From: an uncultured Microcaldota archaeon
Lineage (GTDB): Archaea > Micrarchaeota > Micrarchaeia > Anstonellales > Anstonellaceae
Assembly: GCA_903923795.1 (NCBI GenBank)
Contig: CAIXYX010000035.1
Location: 1-6,938 of the forward strand
Length of the DNA: 6,938 nt
Direction: 5' to 3'
The position numbers and the translations under genes are program-made. This document shows, one piece after another, positions 4,476-6,938 of the stretch; the stretch's first letter is position 1; the number at the start of each line of letters is the position of its first letter. The notes under the pieces are model-generated. The model saw only the letters and a program-made list of their open reading frames with translations. It made no database searches and had not been told where the DNA came from.

Positions 4476-6167
4476 ATGTCTGACGATTCTTCCACCCTCA
4501 ACGCATTCGCCCTTGCCTTAGCCGATGCGCTGAAGAAAAATCCCCGCGCCAAAATAGAGGCGCTCAAGAATGAGCTGGCGCCTCAATTCAAAATCGAGGG
4601 TGTGCCGAAAAATGCGGCCCTATTGGCCGCCCTGCCCGCCCGCCTGCGCACAAAGAAAATCATTTCCCTTTTGCGCACCCGCCCCACCCGCACTGCCTCC
4701 GGCGTCACGCCAGTCGCCGTCATGCCAAAACCTTTTCCCTGCCCCGGCCTTTGCACCTATTGCCCTACTGCCGCGAGGGTGGAGGAATCCCCTGATGGCT
4801 TAGGCCCAGGCCGCCTCGTCCTCACCGCCCCCAAATCCTACACTGGCTTCGAGCCCGCCACTCGCCGCGCGATTCAAAACGATTTCGACGCTGCCAAGCA
4901 AATCGAGGTGCGCTTGTCGCAATACGAAGCTTTGGGCCAGCCTTCTCAAAAATGCGAGCTGATTCTGATGGGTGGCACTTTCCTCTCGGTGCCGGTGGAT
5001 TACCAGAATGAATTCGTGAAAGAGTGCTATGACGCATTCAACCAAAACAAAAAACCTGCCCCGAGCCTTGAATTATCCCAAAAACAAAACGAATCTTCTT
5101 TGCACCGCGTAATCGGCCTCACCGTCGAGACGCGGCCCGACTGGTGCACGCGTGAGCACATAGACCGAATCATCACTTGGGGCGCGACAAGAGTGGAATT
5201 GGGCGTGCAAAGCCTCGATGATGCCGTTTTGAGGAAAGTGAAACGGGGTCATGACACTGCCTGCACTGCCATGACTACTGCGCGTCTAAAAGATGCCGCT
5301 TTCAAGGTGGGCTACCACTTCATGCCCGGCCTCTACGCGACGCACGCGCAGGACGTGTCGATGATGCGCCGCCTGTTCGAGGATTCTCGCTTCTGCCCCG
5401 ACATGCTCAAACTCTACCCGTGCCTTGTGATGCCGGGCACCGAATTGCACGAAGAATGGATGGCGGGCAGATTCACGCCGATAGACGCAGATGAAGCGGT
5501 CTCGCGCATCGCCGAAGCAGCGGCCTATTTTCCGCCATGGGTGCGCGTGATGCGCATGCAGCGCGACATACCAGTGGACAAAATCGCTGCCGGAGTAAAA
5601 TCCGGTCATCTTCATGAGCTTGTGACGCGCGCAATGGATGAGGCGGGCACGAAATGCTCCTGCATCCGCTGCCGCGAAATATCCTCGCAAGACAGGAGAG
5701 GCGCGAACCAAAACAAGAAGAAAAAAGGAAACGGGAAGAATAACAGCACCAAAAAATTATCACTCGAACTCGTCGAGCGCGAATATCAGGCATCGGGTGG
5801 AATGGAGCATTTCATCTCGTTCGAGGATGTCGAGCAGGACAGATTGGCGGGCTTCATCCGATTGCGCCTGCCGCCCCCCAATTCGAAAAAGAGGCCCGAG
5901 ATAACCGAAACCACTGCGCTCATCCGTGAGCTGCATGTCTACGGAACAGAAGCCGAGATTATCGTATCTGGCAAGAAATCCACCTCGAAAACCGATTCAT
6001 TTGTGCAACACCACGGCTTGGGAAAACAATTATTGCAGAGGGCAGAGGAGATTGCCCTCGATGGGGGCTATGACAAGCTTCTCATAATCTCCGGCGTTGG
6101 CGTGCGGCCGTATTACGCCAAACTCGGATACGAAAGAGACGGACCTTACATGAGCAAGAAGCTTTGA
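4476..6167 (+). CDS. elp3: Elp3, tRNA wobble-uridine carboxymethylation enzyme (radical SAM + GNAT)
   Basis: Elp3 uses S-adenosylmethionine and acetyl-CoA to start the cm5 modification of U34 in tRNA; in archaea it works without the other eukaryotic Elongator subunits. Residues 1-85 form the basic N-terminal region seen in archaeal members. The radical-SAM cluster motif is C89-x3-C93-x2-C96 (CPGLCTYC), followed by KSYTGFEPA (120-128), the MGGTF block (165-169), VETRPDWC (217-224) and LGVQS (242-246). C394-x-C396-x2-C399-RE matches the conserved metal-binding Cys group of the family. The C-terminal acetyltransferase domain ends with RELHVYG (484-490), HHGLGKQLL (512-520) and the hallmark SGVGVRPYYAKLGYERDGPYMSK. 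A Lys/Asn-rich stretch at about 401-427 lengthens the linker between domains. At 563 residues it is complete. The ATG has no Shine-Dalgarno and is probably leaderless. Confidence 0.97.
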   Translation: MSDDSSTLNAFALALADALKKNPRAKIEALKNELAPQFKIEGVPKNAALLAALPARLRTKKIISLLRTRPTRTASGVTPVAVMPKPFPCPGLCTYCPTAARVEESPDGLGPGRLVLTAPKSYTGFEPATRRAIQNDFDAAKQIEVRLSQYEALGQPSQKCELILMGGTFLSVPVDYQNEFVKECYDAFNQNKKPAPSLELSQKQNESSLHRVIGLTVETRPDWCTREHIDRIITWGATRVELGVQSLDDAVLRKVKRGHDTACTAMTTARLKDAAFKVGYHFMPGLYATHAQDVSMMRRLFEDSRFCPDMLKLYPCLVMPGTELHEEWMAGRFTPIDADEAVSRIAEAAAYFPPWVRVMRMQRDIPVDKIAAGVKSGHLHELVTRAMDEAGTKCSCIRCREISSQDRRGANQNKKKKGNGKNNSTKKLSLELVEREYQASGGMEHFISFEDVEQDRLAGFIRLRLPPPNSKKRPEITETTALIRELHVYGTEAEIIVSGKKSTSKTDSFVQHHGLGKQLLQRAEEIALDGGYDKLLIISGVGVRPYYAKLGYERDGPYMSKKL

Positions 6168-6185
6168 TTCGGGCAAGTCAATCTC

Positions 6186-6191
6186 TTTTTT
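6186..6191 (+). terminator. T6 tract after elp3
   Basis: A run of six T residues lies about 20 nt after the elp3 stop codon within a pyrimidine-rich stretch, as expected for archaeal T-tract termination. No strong hairpin precedes it. Confidence 0.35.
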
Positions 6192-6222
6192 CAGCTCTTC
6201 TTCCCAGTCAAATAACGCACTA

Positions 6223-6256
6223 TTTTAAATCTGTATAAATAATACACCTGTATAAA
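6223..6256 (+). promoter_or_regulatory. Tandem TATA-like boxes before the inositol-phosphate synthase gene
   Basis: Three TATA-like elements lie in series: TTTTAAAT (6223-6230) and two copies of CTGTATAAA (6231-6239 and 6248-6256), the latter a 9-bp direct repeat 17 nt apart. The last box would give a very short leader. The CTGTATAAA copy before it would give a leader of roughly 20 nt that includes GGGGTG five bases before the ATG. Alternative start sites are therefore possible. Confidence 0.45.
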
Positions 6257-6284
6257 CATCGTCAATGTTCTACGGGGTGTCACA

Positions 6285-6938
6285 ATGGCAAAATCCAAGA
6301 TAAGAGTCGGCGTCATCGGCGTGGGCAACTGCTTCTCTGGTCTTTATCAAGGTCTTGAATATTACAAGCACCACAAAGTTGACCAGGCCGCCGGCCTCAT
6401 GCACCCTGTTTTAGGAGGCTACAAGCTCACCGACATAGAATTCGTCTCCGCCTTCGATGTTGCGCAGAACAAGGTGGGCGCGCATCTGCACAAGGCCACT
6501 TACGCCTCGCCGAACCAGGTGGACTGGATACCGAAGATGCCACCCTCAAATGTAGTAGTGCAGGAATCTCCTGTTTTGGACGGCATCGGCTATTTCGTGC
6601 AAGGCTTGGTAAAACCCGTGAAAAACAAGCCCCTCGACGAGCTCACCAAGGACATCCGCCGCCACATCGAGGAGACCGACACGCGTGTCTTGCTCTGCTA
6701 TTTGCCTGTGGGCAGCCAAAAAGCAGTCGAATACTGGGCCAAGATGGCTATTGACACCGGCTGCGGCATGGTTAACTGTTTGCCTGTCTTCATCGCCTCG
6801 AATCCTATGTGGGCGCAGCGCTTTTCGCAGGCAGGCATGCCAATCGCCGGTGATGACATCAAGGCGCAAGTGGGCTCCACCATCGTTCATCGGACTCTTG
6901 CCAAACTGGTGGATGACCGCGGCGCGCTGATTGATGGC
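6285..6938 (+). CDS. ino1: Inositol-3-phosphate synthase, 5' part
   Basis: This open frame runs from ATG to the right edge without a stop: 218 codons, probably 60% of a prokaryotic-type enzyme of about 360 residues. It converts glucose-6-phosphate to 1L-myo-inositol-3-phosphate using NAD. The NAD-binding Rossmann loop is GVIGVGNCFSGL near residues 9-20. Downstream come the conserved NCLPVFIASNP block (about 162-172) and GDDIKAQVGSTIVHRTLAK (about 188-206), the active-site segment, where many bacterial homologues have GDDIKSQVG with Ser in place of this Ala. The product feeds archaeal inositol phospholipids or di-myo-inositol phosphate. GGGGTG five bases before the ATG is a plausible ribosome-binding site, unlike the leaderless neighbours. 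Family call is firm; completeness cannot be judged here. Confidence 0.95.
   Translation, partial: MAKSKIRVGVIGVGNCFSGLYQGLEYYKHHKVDQAAGLMHPVLGGYKLTDIEFVSAFDVAQNKVGAHLHKATYASPNQVDWIPKMPPSNVVVQESPVLDGIGYFVQGLVKPVKNKPLDELTKDIRRHIEETDTRVLLCYLPVGSQKAVEYWAKMAIDTGCGMVNCLPVFIASNPMWAQRFSQAGMPIAGDDIKAQVGSTIVHRTLAKLVDDRGALIDG

Noticed and set aside
1..6938. CRISPR array, tRNA, rRNA or transposase genes
   Set aside because: I saw no regularly spaced direct repeats, no tRNA T-loop or acceptor pattern, and no transposase or integrase motifs in the frames inspected.

Overview
The window reads as archaeal DNA. It carries an archaeal-type (class I) CCA-adding enzyme, a 2',3'-cyclic phosphodiesterase of the archaeal/bacterial 2'-5' RNA ligase family, an archaeal-style Elp3, a prokaryotic inositol-1-phosphate synthase and two exported surface-type proteins. 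Most genes are preceded by T/A-rich TATA-like boxes about 26-28 nt before the start codon and lack a Shine-Dalgarno sequence, which suggests mostly leaderless transcription. The lineage cannot be fixed by eye. The Cys-rich exported protein, the NEW3/CARDB-like protein and the DUF2683-like regulator would fit a DPANN-type or euryarchaeal genome, but that is only an impression.

Layout. Four genes read leftward: the 5' part of a small ribbon-helix-helix/DUF2683-like gene (cut by the left edge), a 302-residue Cys-rich membrane-anchored protein, cca, and thpR. Three read rightward: a secreted beta-sandwich protein, elp3, and the 5' part of a myo-inositol-1-phosphate synthase gene (cut by the right edge). 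thpR and the secreted protein are divergent. No gene-free stretch exceeds about 160 nt.

The most unusual structure is a pair of 74-bp inverted repeats, identical at 68 of 74 positions, that bracket thpR. The left arm starts on the thpR stop codon and ends in the TATA box of cca. The right arm ends in the TATA box of the divergent secreted-protein gene. The two outward genes therefore share nearly the same upstream region, and thpR sits between the arms with its own promoter. This could be a duplicated mobile promoter, the ends of a small mobile or invertible segment, or a shared regulatory element.

Functionally, cca, thpR and elp3 all act on RNA, mainly tRNA (3'-end CCA addition, 2',3'-cyclic phosphate/2'-5' linkage chemistry, wobble-uridine modification). 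The inositol-phosphate synthase would feed inositol lipid or compatible-solute synthesis. The two exported proteins probably sit at the cell surface. The window holds no transposase, CRISPR array, tRNA or rRNA that I can recognise.
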